From NCBI GenBank assembly GCA_963557785.1, contig CAUWBF010000003.1, forward strand, positions 134,675 through 198,674: a DNA stretch of 64,000 nucleotides, read 5' to 3'. The notes beneath the pieces are model-generated. The model ran no database searches and was not told the DNA's origin. It was given only the letters and a program-made list of their open reading frames with translations. The DNA comes from Merdicola sp963557785. Its GTDB lineage: Bacteria > Bacillota > Clostridia > TANB77 > CAG-508. This document shows, piece by piece, positions 54,528 through 63,656 of the stretch. Position 1 is the stretch's first letter. Each line of letters starts with the position of its first letter. Made by a program: the position numbers and the translations under genes.

Positions 54528-54603
54528 TGGTCGAGGTGACAGGGATCGAACCTGCGACCTCATGGTCCCAAACCACGCGCGCTACCAACTGCGCTACACC
54601 TCG
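54528..54603 (-). tRNA. tRNA-Pro (TGG), integration target
   Basis: Acceptor CGAGGTG pairs with CACCTCG, the anticodon loop TTTGGGA gives TGG, the T-loop is TTCGATC and ACCA is encoded. The last 13 bases (54528-54540) are the right attachment core. The gene remains complete after integration. Confidence 0.93.
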
Positions 54604-54635
54604 ATATTTTTTTTGCACTTAAAAAGTACTTATAT

Positions 54636-54664
54636 ACTATAGCATATTTTATTTTCTTTTGCAA
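54636..54664 (-). promoter_or_regulatory. Promoter of tRNA-Pro
   Basis: TTGCAA, 17 bases, TATAGT on the minus strand. Confidence 0.7.
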
Positions 54665-54692
54665 GATTTTTTTTGAATTTTTATAAAATCTC

Positions 54693-54721
54693 TTGAATAT
54701 TAGGTAATATACCTTTATAAT
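54693..54721 (+). promoter_or_regulatory. Promoter of tRNA-Arg
   Basis: TTGAAT, 17 bases, TATAAT, ending 10 bases before the tRNA. Confidence 0.75.
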
Positions 54722-54731
54722 ATATAGGTAC

Positions 54732-54807
<76 letters not shown>

Positions 54808-54808
<1 letters not shown>

Positions 54809-54834
54809 AAATCAACCATATGGTTGATTTTTTT
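54808..54834 (+). terminator. Terminator of tRNA-Arg
   Basis: AAAATCAACCA and its exact complement lie around a TA centre and run into a T-tract, directly at the tRNA end. Confidence 0.85.
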
Positions 54835-54894
54835 ATTTTTATAAATGTTAATATAATCTAATTTTTGTTCATATATTTCTATAGGTGAATTATT

Positions 54895-56394
54895 TTGAGA
54901 AAAATTAGATTTTTTATATATAATGGAATTATCCTTACTACAACATCACTATTATTACAATCTGTTGGTGTTTCTTTTAATGTGTATATTTCTAATAAAA
55001 TTGGCAGCGAAGCTGTTGGAGTATATCAACTTGTAATGTCTGTTTATATCTTCATAAATACTCTTGCACTTTCTGGAATAAATTTTGCTTGTATGAGAAT
55101 TGTATCAGAAGAAATCGCTTTAGGTTTTTTTTCAAATGTAGCACATGTAGTAAAAAAGTGCCTATTATTTTGTTTATTTTTTAGTTTACTTGCCTCAACT
55201 ATCCTTATAGTTTTTGCGCAGTTTATTTCTTCTTATTGGTTACATAGCTTAATATCACCTACTCCTTTATATATTATAGCAATATCTTTGCCTTTTGTAT
55301 CTATGTCGGCGTGTATTACTGGTTATTTTTCTGCTGTAAAGCGAGTAGGTAGATTATCTATTATTCAAATAACTGAGCAATTTTTAAGAATTTTAATTGT
55401 TTATTATTTATTAAATTATGTATTTCCAGATGGAATAGATTATGCATGCATCTCTCTAGTTTTAGGTACTTGCATTTCTGAGATATTTTCTTTTATTACA
55501 GTTTTATTTTTATATAAAACTGATTCAAAAAAATATCTTTACAGAGCATTAATAAATGAAAATTTAAATAAAAAAATATTAAAAATATCTCTTCCTATTT
55601 CTTTTACATCTTATATAAAATCTGGTTTATCAACTTTAAAGCAAGTTCTTATCCCTATGAGATTAGAAAAATATGGCTTATCTTGTAGTGAGTCTTTATC
55701 ACAGTATGGAACTATTAATGGAATGGTAATGCCTATAATATTATTTCCTAGTACATTTATTACGTCTTTTAGTAGTTTGTTAATTCCAGAATTTTCTTAT
55801 TACAATGCTAGAAAAGAAGACAATAATATGAATTATGTAATTATTAAAGTATTTAAATATACTTTGATTTTTTCTATATGTATTGTAGGGATTTTCTTTT
55901 CTTTTTCTGATGATATTAGTACTATATTTTATAAGGATATTTCATTATCGAAATATATAAAAATTCTATGTCCATTAATTGTTTTTATTTATTTAGATAA
56001 TGTTGTAGATTGCATTTTAAAGGGTATTGATAAACAAGTTGGCGTTATGATAATTAATATTTTTGATTTATTAATTAGTATTTCTTTTATTTATTTTTTA
56101 TTGCCTATTTATGGCATTTTTGGTTATTTATGCGTAATTTTTATTAGTGAAATATTTAATTGTTTTTGTAGTATTTTTCAATTAAAAAAATTTAATAATT
56201 TTAAATTTAATTTTTTAGATTGGATTATCAAACCCATTTTTTCTATTTTTTTAATTAATTTATTTTTTAAATATATTAAATTAAATATTAATTCAATTAT
56301 TGTTTTTATTATTAATATTTTATTATTTATTATTATTTATTTTATTTTATTATTTTTATTTAATTGTATAAATAAAGAGGATTTAAAAATTTAA
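54895..56394 (+). CDS. SpoVB/Wzx-type polysaccharide flippase
   Basis: The family (MVF/MOP superfamily) moves lipid-linked sugars or peptidoglycan precursors across the membrane; SpoVB itself acts in spore cortex formation. The 499-aa protein has about 12-14 membrane helices and typical strings: LLQSVGVSFNVYISNKIGSE near the N-terminus (shortened to the motif) and YGTINGMVMPIILFPSTFI in the middle. The TTG start follows AGGTGA by 7 bases. Without adjacent spore genes the exact role is open. It is convergent with htrA. Confidence 0.85.
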   Translation: MRKIRFFIYNGIILTTTSLLLQSVGVSFNVYISNKIGSEAVGVYQLVMSVYIFINTLALSGINFACMRIVSEEIALGFFSNVAHVVKKCLLFCLFFSLLASTILIVFAQFISSYWLHSLISPTPLYIIAISLPFVSMSACITGYFSAVKRVGRLSIIQITEQFLRILIVYYLLNYVFPDGIDYACISLVLGTCISEIFSFITVLFLYKTDSKKYLYRALINENLNKKILKISLPISFTSYIKSGLSTLKQVLIPMRLEKYGLSCSESLSQYGTINGMVMPIILFPSTFITSFSSLLIPEFSYYNARKEDNNMNYVIIKVFKYTLIFSICIVGIFFSFSDDISTIFYKDISLSKYIKILCPLIVFIYLDNVVDCILKGIDKQVGVMIINIFDLLISISFIYFLLPIYGIFGYLCVIFISEIFNCFCSIFQLKKFNNFKFNFLDWIIKPIFSIFLINLFFKYIKLNINSIIVFIINILLFIIIYFILLFLFNCINKEDLKI

Positions 56395-56403
56395 ATCCTC
56401 TTT
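56374..56403. terminator. Bidirectional terminator between flippase and htrA
   Basis: AAAGAGGATTTA pairs with TAAATCCTCTTT around a 6-base loop, overlapping both gene ends. Confidence 0.8.
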
Positions 56404-57535
56404 ATTTTTTTGCTAATTTTATTTTTACTTCCATATTATTTTTATTTCTTTGAATATTTAAAATAACTTCATCATTCGGTTTTTTTGTATAAATGTATTC
56501 TTTTAAATTACTCATTTTATTTATTTCTATTCCATCAATTTTAGTAATAATGTCTCCTACTTTTAATTCTGCTTTTTCTGCTGGACTATTTTTTATAATT
56601 TGTTCTATATATATTCCAGAATCAAATTCTAAAACATTATTAATATATGGAATTACTTCTTTATCATATGCAAAAATTCCTATTGTTGCTTCTTCAAAAT
56701 TGTCATTTTTTATATATTTATCTATAATTGGTTTAATTATATTTATTGGAACTGCAAATCCAATTCCATCCGCTGAATTAATTTTTACTGTATTAATTCC
56801 TATTACCTGACCTAATGTATTAATTAATGGTCCTCCACTATTTCCAGGATTTATTACTGCATCTGTTTGAATTAAATCCGACATATATATTTCTTCACCA
56901 TTCTCTTCAAATTTAATTGTTCTATCCTTTGCACTTATAATTCCTGAAGTTACTGTCCTTTGGAATTGAAATCCAATAGGATTTCCTATTGCATATACAC
57001 TTTGGCCTACTTTTATATTATTTGAATCTCCAAGCGTCGCATATGATAATGATTTCATATTTATTTTTATAATACTTAGATCTAAGTTGCTATCAGACCA
57101 TAATACTGTTGCATTATATGTTTTTCCATTTTCTAATGTAACATAGCATGTATTATACTTTGCTCCTGATACATGTTCGTTTGTTACAATATATCCATTT
57201 TCAGACACTATAATTCCTGTACCTAATCCAAGCTGATTTGCAGAATCTTTAGTAAAGATTGAACTTCCATTATTTTTTATTCTAGATATTCCAACAATGC
57301 TTTTATTTGCTTCTTCTATTAAATCTTCTATTTCCTTATCTTCATCATTTATTTTTTCTATTGTTGAAGTTCTTTGTATATCTAAATTATTTTCTAAATT
57401 ACTTGTTTTCACTTCTATGCCACTATAAATTTTATAAACCCATATAGATAGAATACTTACTGTAAATAATATAATTATTTTTTTTGTTATTTCTTTTAAT
57501 TTAATTTTAAATCTATTTGGTTTATATCTATCCAT
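56402..57535 (-). CDS. htrA: HtrA/DegP-type membrane serine protease
   Basis: It degrades misfolded exported proteins at the outer membrane face. The 377-aa protein has one N-terminal membrane helix (about 19-38) and a trypsin-like domain with His121 (TNEHVSG), Asp152 (SNLDLSI) and Ser233 (GNSGGPL). One PDZ domain ends it (about 275-375, KNSPAEKAELKVGDIITKIDG). All three catalytic residues are present. Many Firmicute htrA genes are under CssRS control, but no such genes are visible here. Confidence 0.94.
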   Translation of the reverse strand: MDRYKPNRFKIKLKEITKKIIILFTVSILSIWVYKIYSGIEVKTSNLENNLDIQRTSTIEKINDEDKEIEDLIEEANKSIVGISRIKNNGSSIFTKDSANQLGLGTGIIVSENGYIVTNEHVSGAKYNTCYVTLENGKTYNATVLWSDSNLDLSIIKINMKSLSYATLGDSNNIKVGQSVYAIGNPIGFQFQRTVTSGIISAKDRTIKFEENGEEIYMSDLIQTDAVINPGNSGGPLINTLGQVIGINTVKINSADGIGFAVPINIIKPIIDKYIKNDNFEEATIGIFAYDKEVIPYINNVLEFDSGIYIEQIIKNSPAEKAELKVGDIITKIDGIEINKMSNLKEYIYTKKPNDEVILNIQRNKNNMEVKIKLAKK

Positions 57536-57587
57536 TAAAAACCTCCTTGGAAATATATATTATATATTATTTCCAAAGAGGCTCTTC

Positions 57588-59303
57588 TTAATCATTTTTT
57601 TCCATTTTTTTAATTTCTTGGTATCTTTTTATTTTTTGTGTTGTCGTTTTATTTAATGCTTCAGATGTAATTGTTATATCTTTTATATGTTTGTATATAG
57701 GAAGATTCTCATTTATTTCTTTAATTTTTTTCCATATTTCTTCCTTATATTCTTCTTCTGTTCTTTCTCCTAAAAATTCTTTTATTAAGTCTTTATTATA
57801 TACTATCTTTGCACATAACATTGTATCTGTTTTATCTTTATCTCTAGAAAAAACAATACTTTCATCAACATAAGATATTTTATTTATTAAAAATTCTAAT
57901 TCTTGTGGATATACATTTTTTCCGTTTTTTAATACTATTACATCACTTTTTCTTCCTGTAATGAATAGAAATCCTTCATTATCTATGTATCCATAGTCTC
58001 CTGTGCTAAACCATCCATCTTTAGTTAAAACTTTATTTGTTGCTTCTTCATTTTCGTAATATCCTTGCATTACAGTTGGACCTTTTACTGTTATTTCTCC
58101 AATTCCATCTTTATCTATATCTTTAATTTTCACTTCTACATTATATAATGGTTTTCCTATTGAACCTGGTTTTTTATCTGTAGTTGATTCTACTGATACA
58201 ACTGGTGATGTTTCTGTTAGCCCATATCCTTGGCTTAAATCTATTTTTAAATTTTTATATCCTAATATTGTATCTTTATTCATTGGAGCTGCTCCATAAA
58301 TTACTAGTCTTAATTTATTTCCTAATAATTTAGATACCTCATCAGTAATTGAGTCTTTAATTGTTACATCTACTGGTTCTTCTTCTTTTGATATTCTATC
58401 TAATCTCTCTACAATGTCATGTTTTCCATTTTCTTCTAACAATCTATGTAATCTTTTATACATTGTTTCTAATATTAAAGGAACTGTAATTAATACTGTA
58501 GCTCCATATTCTGCAAGATTTTTTGATATATGTTTTAAACCATCACAAAATGCTACTGTTGCTCCATTATATATTGAAAATAAAAATGTAACCGTACATT
58601 CAAATGTATGATGTAATGGTAAAAAAGATAAAAATGTATCTGTATCTCTTACATCTATATATCTTTTAATTCCATCTAAATCTGAACATATATTTTTTTG
58701 AGTTAACATTACTGCTTTTGGAGCATTTGTTGTTCCTGATGTAAATAACATTATTGATATTTTTTCTTCAGGTATTTTTAGTTCATCATATATTTTACTA
58801 CCGGCATCTAATAGTTGTTTACCCATTTCTAATATTTGTTCAAAAGTTATTACTTCTTTTTTATTTTCTGTTTCATCCATACATATTAAATATTTTAGGT
58901 GACTATCATTGTTTGCCTTTATTCTTAAAAATATTTCTTCATATTTTTTTTCAAAAATAACTGCTTCTGCTTTACTTCTTAATATTAAAGATTCTATTTC
59001 ATTTTCTGGTAATGCTTTGTCTAAAGGTACTATTGTCATATTTGATGTAGTAACTGCTAAATATGTAGTACACCATTCATATCTATTATCACCAATTACT
59101 GATATATTTTTTCCTTCTAATCCTAAATCTAATAGAGCTGTTCCCATTTTTTTGATATCTTGTCCAAATGTCTTATATGTTTTTGTTACATATATTGGTT
59201 CTTTTGCTGCTCTGTCTTCTTTATATTTATATGCTATGTTATCCCCATAATTTTTTATAGTATTTTCTAATACTTCTCTATAATTATTTAATTTTAATTC
59301 CAT
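57588..59303 (-). CDS. Long-chain fatty acid-CoA ligase (AMP-binding)
   Basis: It activates fatty acids with ATP and CoA through an acyl-AMP. The 571-aa protein has the P-loop-like LFTSGTTNAPKAVML, the YGLTETSPVVS motif, the hinge region DGWFSTGDYGYIDNEGF and ITGRKSDVIVLKNGKNVYP. The catalytic Lys is near the C-terminus (NKTTTQKIKRY). AAAGGAG lies 7 bases before the ATG at 59303; the longer ORF to 59390 has no ribosome site. It matches class I FadD-like ligases of Clostridia; the substrate chain length is uncertain. Confidence 0.9.
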   Translation of the reverse strand: MELKLNNYREVLENTIKNYGDNIAYKYKEDRAAKEPIYVTKTYKTFGQDIKKMGTALLDLGLEGKNISVIGDNRYEWCTTYLAVTTSNMTIVPLDKALPENEIESLILRSKAEAVIFEKKYEEIFLRIKANNDSHLKYLICMDETENKKEVITFEQILEMGKQLLDAGSKIYDELKIPEEKISIMLFTSGTTNAPKAVMLTQKNICSDLDGIKRYIDVRDTDTFLSFLPLHHTFECTVTFLFSIYNGATVAFCDGLKHISKNLAEYGATVLITVPLILETMYKRLHRLLEENGKHDIVERLDRISKEEEPVDVTIKDSITDEVSKLLGNKLRLVIYGAAPMNKDTILGYKNLKIDLSQGYGLTETSPVVSVESTTDKKPGSIGKPLYNVEVKIKDIDKDGIGEITVKGPTVMQGYYENEEATNKVLTKDGWFSTGDYGYIDNEGFLFITGRKSDVIVLKNGKNVYPQELEFLINKISYVDESIVFSRDKDKTDTMLCAKIVYNKDLIKEFLGERTEEEYKEEIWKKIKEINENLPIYKHIKDITITSEALNKTTTQKIKRYQEIKKMEKND

Positions 59304-59395
59304 AATTTTTTCTCCTTTAACGGTTCTTATTTTATAATATTTTTTGCATATGGGCAATATATATTGACCATTAATTCTAATATTTGGCAAATTTC

Positions 59396-59424
59396 TTGAT
59401 TTTACATATTTTTCCTTATATAAT
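59396..59424 (+). promoter_or_regulatory. Promoter of the HD-GYP gene
   Basis: TTGATT, 17 bases, TATAAT, 25 bases before the ATG. Confidence 0.7.
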
Positions 59425-59449
59425 ATATATGATTCATGAGGTGGATTTT

Positions 59450-60478
59450 ATGAATAATCTAAGAATTTTAGTTATAGATAATGATTATAATATAATAAAT
59501 TCTATTAGTTCATTAATAATAAAGATGGGACATTCTTGTTCAGCTGTTTCTAATTCTTCTGAAGGCTTGGAACACATAAAACAGGAACATTTTGATTTAT
59601 TAATTGTAAGTTTTAGGTTGTCTCCTATTTCAGGAGATAATTTAATAGAAAAAATTAGAGAATTTAATAAAGATATATATATTATCCTATTAACTGATTT
59701 TACTCATCTTGCTCCCTCATTGGATACTTTACAAAAATTTAATATATCTGGATACTGTAAAAAAGGAAATAATTTTGATCAATTATATTTATTAATAAAA
59801 AATGTGATGACTATTATTTCTCAAAAAAATAGTATTAAAACACTAAGTAACACTTTAGCTGAAACAAATGAAAGATTAGAATCGGCATATACTGATAGTA
59901 TTCAAGCTTTGCTTTATACTGTTGAGGCTAAGACACCTTATACCAAAGGTCATTCTTTAAGAGTTTCTGCTTATTCTGTATTAATAGGAAAAAACCTAAA
60001 TCTACCAGAAAATGATTTGCAAATTCTAAAAATTGGTGGACTTTTTCATGACATTGGAAAAATAGGCATTCCTGATAGTATTCTTTTTAAAAATTCTACT
60101 CTTACAGATGATGAATATTTTGAAATAAAAAAGCATCCGTTGATAGGTACTAAAATTCTTTCAAATTCAAAAATGTATCAAGAAATATTACCTATTGTTA
60201 AATTTCATCATGAAAGATTTGATGGTAAAGGATATCCTTTAGGTTTATCTTGTAATGATATTCCATATCTAGCTAGAATTGTTACAATAGCTGATAGTTA
60301 CGATGCTATGACATCTAAAAGAAGTTACAGAGATGCTCTTCCAGTTAGCGTAGTAAAAACGGAATTTAAAAATAATCTTGGTACTCAATTTGATCCAGTT
60401 ATAGGTCAGTTATTTTTAGATATATTAGATAATAATTATGATGAATTATTAGAAATTCAAAATAATAGTAATGTTTAA
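59450..60478 (+). CDS. HD-GYP c-di-GMP phosphodiesterase with degenerate receiver
   Basis: HD-GYP enzymes hydrolyse c-di-GMP. The 342-aa protein has a receiver-like domain (about 1-120), a short coil and an HD-GYP domain (about 145-330). The latter shows HSLRVSAYS, the metal-binding FHDIGKIGIPD, HPLIGTKIL, HHERFDGKGYP and ADSYDAMTS, all as in active members. In the receiver the acidic pocket (D10, D12) remains, but the phospho-acceptor position is Ser54 (DLLIVSFR). Phosphorylation control is therefore unlikely. AGGTGG precedes the ATG at 59450; the ORF from 59384 has no ribosome site. Confidence 0.9.
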   Translation: MNNLRILVIDNDYNIINSISSLIIKMGHSCSAVSNSSEGLEHIKQEHFDLLIVSFRLSPISGDNLIEKIREFNKDIYIILLTDFTHLAPSLDTLQKFNISGYCKKGNNFDQLYLLIKNVMTIISQKNSIKTLSNTLAETNERLESAYTDSIQALLYTVEAKTPYTKGHSLRVSAYSVLIGKNLNLPENDLQILKIGGLFHDIGKIGIPDSILFKNSTLTDDEYFEIKKHPLIGTKILSNSKMYQEILPIVKFHHERFDGKGYPLGLSCNDIPYLARIVTIADSYDAMTSKRSYRDALPVSVVKTEFKNNLGTQFDPVIGQLFLDILDNNYDELLEIQNNSNV

Positions 60479-60515
60479 AATTTTTTATAATATATTTTAA
60501 AAGGGGGTTTTTATA

Positions 60516-61454
60516 ATGACTTTATCTGAAATCAGAAAAAATGCTAGAGAAAGTCTTACAGGAAAATGGGGTACTGCTGCATTACTTATGCTTGTTTACT
60601 CTTTAATTGAATTTGGTATCAGCATTATATATACTGTTTTATCTTATATTCCATTAATGAGTTTAATTGCATATGCAGGTTTAATTACTATCTCTATTCC
60701 TATTTCTTTTGGTCTAGCAATTTGTTTTATTGAGATTAAAAGAGGTAATCACGTAGAATGTATCGATTATTTTAAATTTGGTTTTTCAAATTTTAAAAAA
60801 TACTGGTGCGTTACAGGTAATATCTTAAAGAAAATATGGCTTTATTTATTACTATATTTCGTTTTAATTTTTGCCACAGTATTTATTGCTATATTTTTAA
60901 CTGCTTTCTCAGTTGCTATGGAATCTACATTTATAGCATTATTTGGATGTCTATTAATATTCATTCTTCTTGCTGCTTTTATAGCAGTTGCTGTATTATT
61001 AGTTATTAAATCATATTTATATGTTTTAGCTCCATATATTGCTTGGGATAACCAAGATATGTCTGCTAAAGATATTGTAGAAAAAAGTGAAGAATTAATG
61101 AAAGGTCATAGAGGAGAATATTTCTTATTATGCTTATCTTTCATTGGTTGGATTTTATTATCTATATTCACTCTAGGAATTGGTTTATTATGGATAATTC
61201 CTTATATGGAAATAGCTATCGTAGTATTCTATGAAAATAGACTTAAAGAGAGTGGAGAAAACATTTCAAGCACAAATAACACAGTTTCATCTGGTAATGA
61301 ACCAGAAAAATTAGAAGAATCTACTGTAGAAACTAAAGATTCTGAAGTTGAAGAAAAAAACACACAATCTCCAAATGAAACTGTTACTGAAGTAAAAGAA
61401 GAAGACATTGAAAAAATAGATATCTTAGATGATGATGGAAATATAATTGAATAA
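60516..61454 (+). CDS. DUF975 family membrane protein
   Basis: The 312-aa protein starts with the family hallmark SEIRKNARESLTGKWGTAAL. It has about five or six membrane helices and the conserved segment LAPYIAWDNQDMSAKDIVEKS followed by MKGHRGEYFLL (trimmed). The last 60 residues are an acidic disordered tail. The function is unknown. AAAGGGGG precedes the ATG. It lies 37 bases after the HD-GYP gene on the same strand and may be co-transcribed with it. Confidence 0.88.
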   Translation: MTLSEIRKNARESLTGKWGTAALLMLVYSLIEFGISIIYTVLSYIPLMSLIAYAGLITISIPISFGLAICFIEIKRGNHVECIDYFKFGFSNFKKYWCVTGNILKKIWLYLLLYFVLIFATVFIAIFLTAFSVAMESTFIALFGCLLIFILLAAFIAVAVLLVIKSYLYVLAPYIAWDNQDMSAKDIVEKSEELMKGHRGEYFLLCLSFIGWILLSIFTLGIGLLWIIPYMEIAIVVFYENRLKESGENISSTNNTVSSGNEPEKLEESTVETKDSEVEEKNTQSPNETVTEVKEEDIEKIDILDDDGNIIE

Positions 61455-61456
61455 AT

Positions 61457-61491
61457 AAAAAATAACTCTTCATTTTGAAGAGTTATTTTTT
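61457..61491. terminator. Bidirectional terminator between DUF975 gene and tex
   Basis: A perfect 16-bp stem (AAAAAATAACTCTTCA arm) with a 3-base loop gives T-runs in both directions. Confidence 0.85.
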
Positions 61492-63642
61492 TTATATTTT
61501 CATAGATAATTTTACTTTTTGTCTTTCTGTATCGATGCCTATTACTTTAACTTTAACAATATCTCCTATAGATACTATATCTGATGGATTCTTTACAAAA
61601 TGCTCACTCATCTCAGATATGTGGACAAGTCCATCATGCTTTACACCAATATCCACAAATGCTCCAAAATCTATTACATTTCTTACGGTTCCTGTTAAAA
61701 CCATATCTTCTTTTAAATCTTCAAATTTTAATACGTCGTTTCTTAAAATTGGTTTTGGCATTTCATCACGTGGATCTCTTCCTGGTTTTGAAAGTTCATC
61801 TATTATATCTTTTAATGTCATTTCTCCTACTTCTATTTCTTTTGCTGTTTCAGGTATTTTTATTTCTGCTAATTTAATTTTTATCTCTTTTAATTTTTCT
61901 TTATCTTTTATGTCTTCTTTTTTATATCCTATTTTATCTAATAATTTTTCTGTTGCTTCATAACTTTCAGGGTGAACTCCTGTAATTTCTAATGGGTTAT
62001 CACCATCAGTAATTCTTAAAAATCCTGCACATTGCTCAAATGCTACTTTTCCTAGCTTTGGTACTTTTAATAATTCTTTTCTGTTTTTTAATTTTCCATT
62101 CTCATCTCTGTATTTTACTATATTTTTGCTTGTTGTTTTATTTAATCCTGCAACAAATGAAAGTAGTGGCGCAGTTGCTGTGTTTACATCTACTCCAACT
62201 TTATTTACGCTATCCTCTACAACTCCAGTTAAAGTTTCTTCTAATTTTTTTTGATTTACATCGTGTTGATATTGTCCAACTCCTATAGCTTTTGGATCTA
62301 TTTTTACAAGTTCTGCAAGTGGATCTTGAAGTCTTCTTGCTATTGATATTGCTCCTCTTATTGATACATTTATATCTGGATATTCTTCCGTTGCAAGTTT
62401 TGATGCAGAATATACTGAAGCCCCTGCTTCACTTACTATTGTATATAATACTTCATGGTCACATTTTTTTATCATATCGCTAACAAACATTTCTGACTCT
62501 CTTGATGCTGTTCCATTTCCTATCGATATCATATTTACTTTGTCTTTATTTATTAAATCTATTAGTACTTTTTCAGCACCTTCAATGTCGTTTTGTGGAG
62601 CTGTTGGATATACTGTTGCAGTATCTAAAACTTTACCTGTTTCATCAATTACAGCTATTTTACATCCTGTTCTATATGCTGGGTCAAATCCCATTACTGT
62701 AATTCCTTTTATAGGTGCGCCTAATAATAGTTGTTTAGCATTTTGACCGAATACTTTTATTGCTTGTTCTTCTGCTTTTTCTGTTAAATCTGATCTTATT
62801 TCTCTATCTATAGATGGCTCTATAAGCCTTTTAAAACTATCTAATATAGTATCTTTTAAGTAATTAGTAAATTGCGTTTCACCCTTTATTACTCTTTTTT
62901 CAATAATCTCTAATATTTTTTCTTCTGGCTTTTCTAATTTAACTTTTAGAAATTCCTCTTTTTCTCCTCTATTTATTGCTAATATTCTATGACTTGGTAT
63001 TTTATTTATAGATTCATTAAAATCATAATACATTTCATAAGCTGATCTTTCTTCTGTATTACTTCCTTTTGCATTTATTGTTCCTTCTCTATATATTATC
63101 TTTTTAATTTGTTTTCTGTATTCTGGATCATCAGAGATATTTTCTGCTATTATGTCTAATGCTCCTGCTATTGCATCTTCTGCTGTTAAAACTTCTTTTT
63201 CTTCATTTATATATTCTTTTGCTATTTCTAATATTGATGTTTTTTCTTCTTGGTTTATTATTATTTCTGCAAGAGGCTCTAGTCCTTTCTCTTTAGCTAT
63301 AGTTGCTCTTGTTCTCTTTTTCTGTTTATATGGTCTATATATATCTTCTACTTCAGCTAAAGTTTTTGCTATTCCTATATTTTGTAATATTTCATCTGTT
63401 AATTTTCCTTGTTCTTCTATAGAATTTACAACTTCTTGCTTTCTTTGTTCAAGATTTCTTAAATAGCTTAATCTTTCACCTAAATTTCTTAATATCTCGT
63501 CACTTAGTCCACCTGTTACTTCTTTTCTATATCTTGCAATGAATGGTATTGTATTTCCTTCATCTATTAATTTTATAGTTGCTTCTACTTGTGTAGGTTT
63601 TATATTTAATTCATTTGCTATCGTTTGTATAATTAAATCCAT
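61492..63642 (-). CDS. tex: Tex family RNA-binding transcriptional accessory protein
   Basis: Tex binds RNA and affects transcription and stress survival. The 716-aa protein has the Tex N-terminal helical region (NTIPFIARYRKEVTGGL), a YqgF/RNase H-like domain (VMGFDPAYRTGCKIAVIDE), helix-hairpin-helix segments (FEQCAGFLRI) and a C-terminal S1 domain (about 640-714, GAFVDIGVKHDGLVHIS). Length matches the family. It follows the ABC-F gene by 14 bases, so they are probably co-transcribed. Confidence 0.95.
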   Translation of the reverse strand: MDLIIQTIANELNIKPTQVEATIKLIDEGNTIPFIARYRKEVTGGLSDEILRNLGERLSYLRNLEQRKQEVVNSIEEQGKLTDEILQNIGIAKTLAEVEDIYRPYKQKKRTRATIAKEKGLEPLAEIIINQEEKTSILEIAKEYINEEKEVLTAEDAIAGALDIIAENISDDPEYRKQIKKIIYREGTINAKGSNTEERSAYEMYYDFNESINKIPSHRILAINRGEKEEFLKVKLEKPEEKILEIIEKRVIKGETQFTNYLKDTILDSFKRLIEPSIDREIRSDLTEKAEEQAIKVFGQNAKQLLLGAPIKGITVMGFDPAYRTGCKIAVIDETGKVLDTATVYPTAPQNDIEGAEKVLIDLINKDKVNMISIGNGTASRESEMFVSDMIKKCDHEVLYTIVSEAGASVYSASKLATEEYPDINVSIRGAISIARRLQDPLAELVKIDPKAIGVGQYQHDVNQKKLEETLTGVVEDSVNKVGVDVNTATAPLLSFVAGLNKTTSKNIVKYRDENGKLKNRKELLKVPKLGKVAFEQCAGFLRITDGDNPLEITGVHPESYEATEKLLDKIGYKKEDIKDKEKLKEIKIKLAEIKIPETAKEIEVGEMTLKDIIDELSKPGRDPRDEMPKPILRNDVLKFEDLKEDMVLTGTVRNVIDFGAFVDIGVKHDGLVHISEMSEHFVKNPSDIVSIGDIVKVKVIGIDTERQKVKLSMKI

Positions 63643-63656
63643 TTTTATCCTCTTTC

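Larger units (their letters stand above)
45269..54540. mobile_element. 9.3-kb integrative element in tRNA-Pro
   Basis: Boundaries are the 13-base core TGGTCGAGGCGAC (45269-45281) and TGGTCGAGGTGAC (54528-54540), one mismatch, the latter being the 3' end of tRNA-Pro. The integrase gene lies next to the left end. Contents in order are integrase, excisionase, direct repeats, methyltransferase, restriction enzyme, XRE regulator, ImmA, small ORF, DUF4417, unknown, unknown, TnpV and RepA_N. No relaxase or conjugation gene is present, so it is either mobilised by another element or replicates briefly after excision. Confidence 0.85.
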
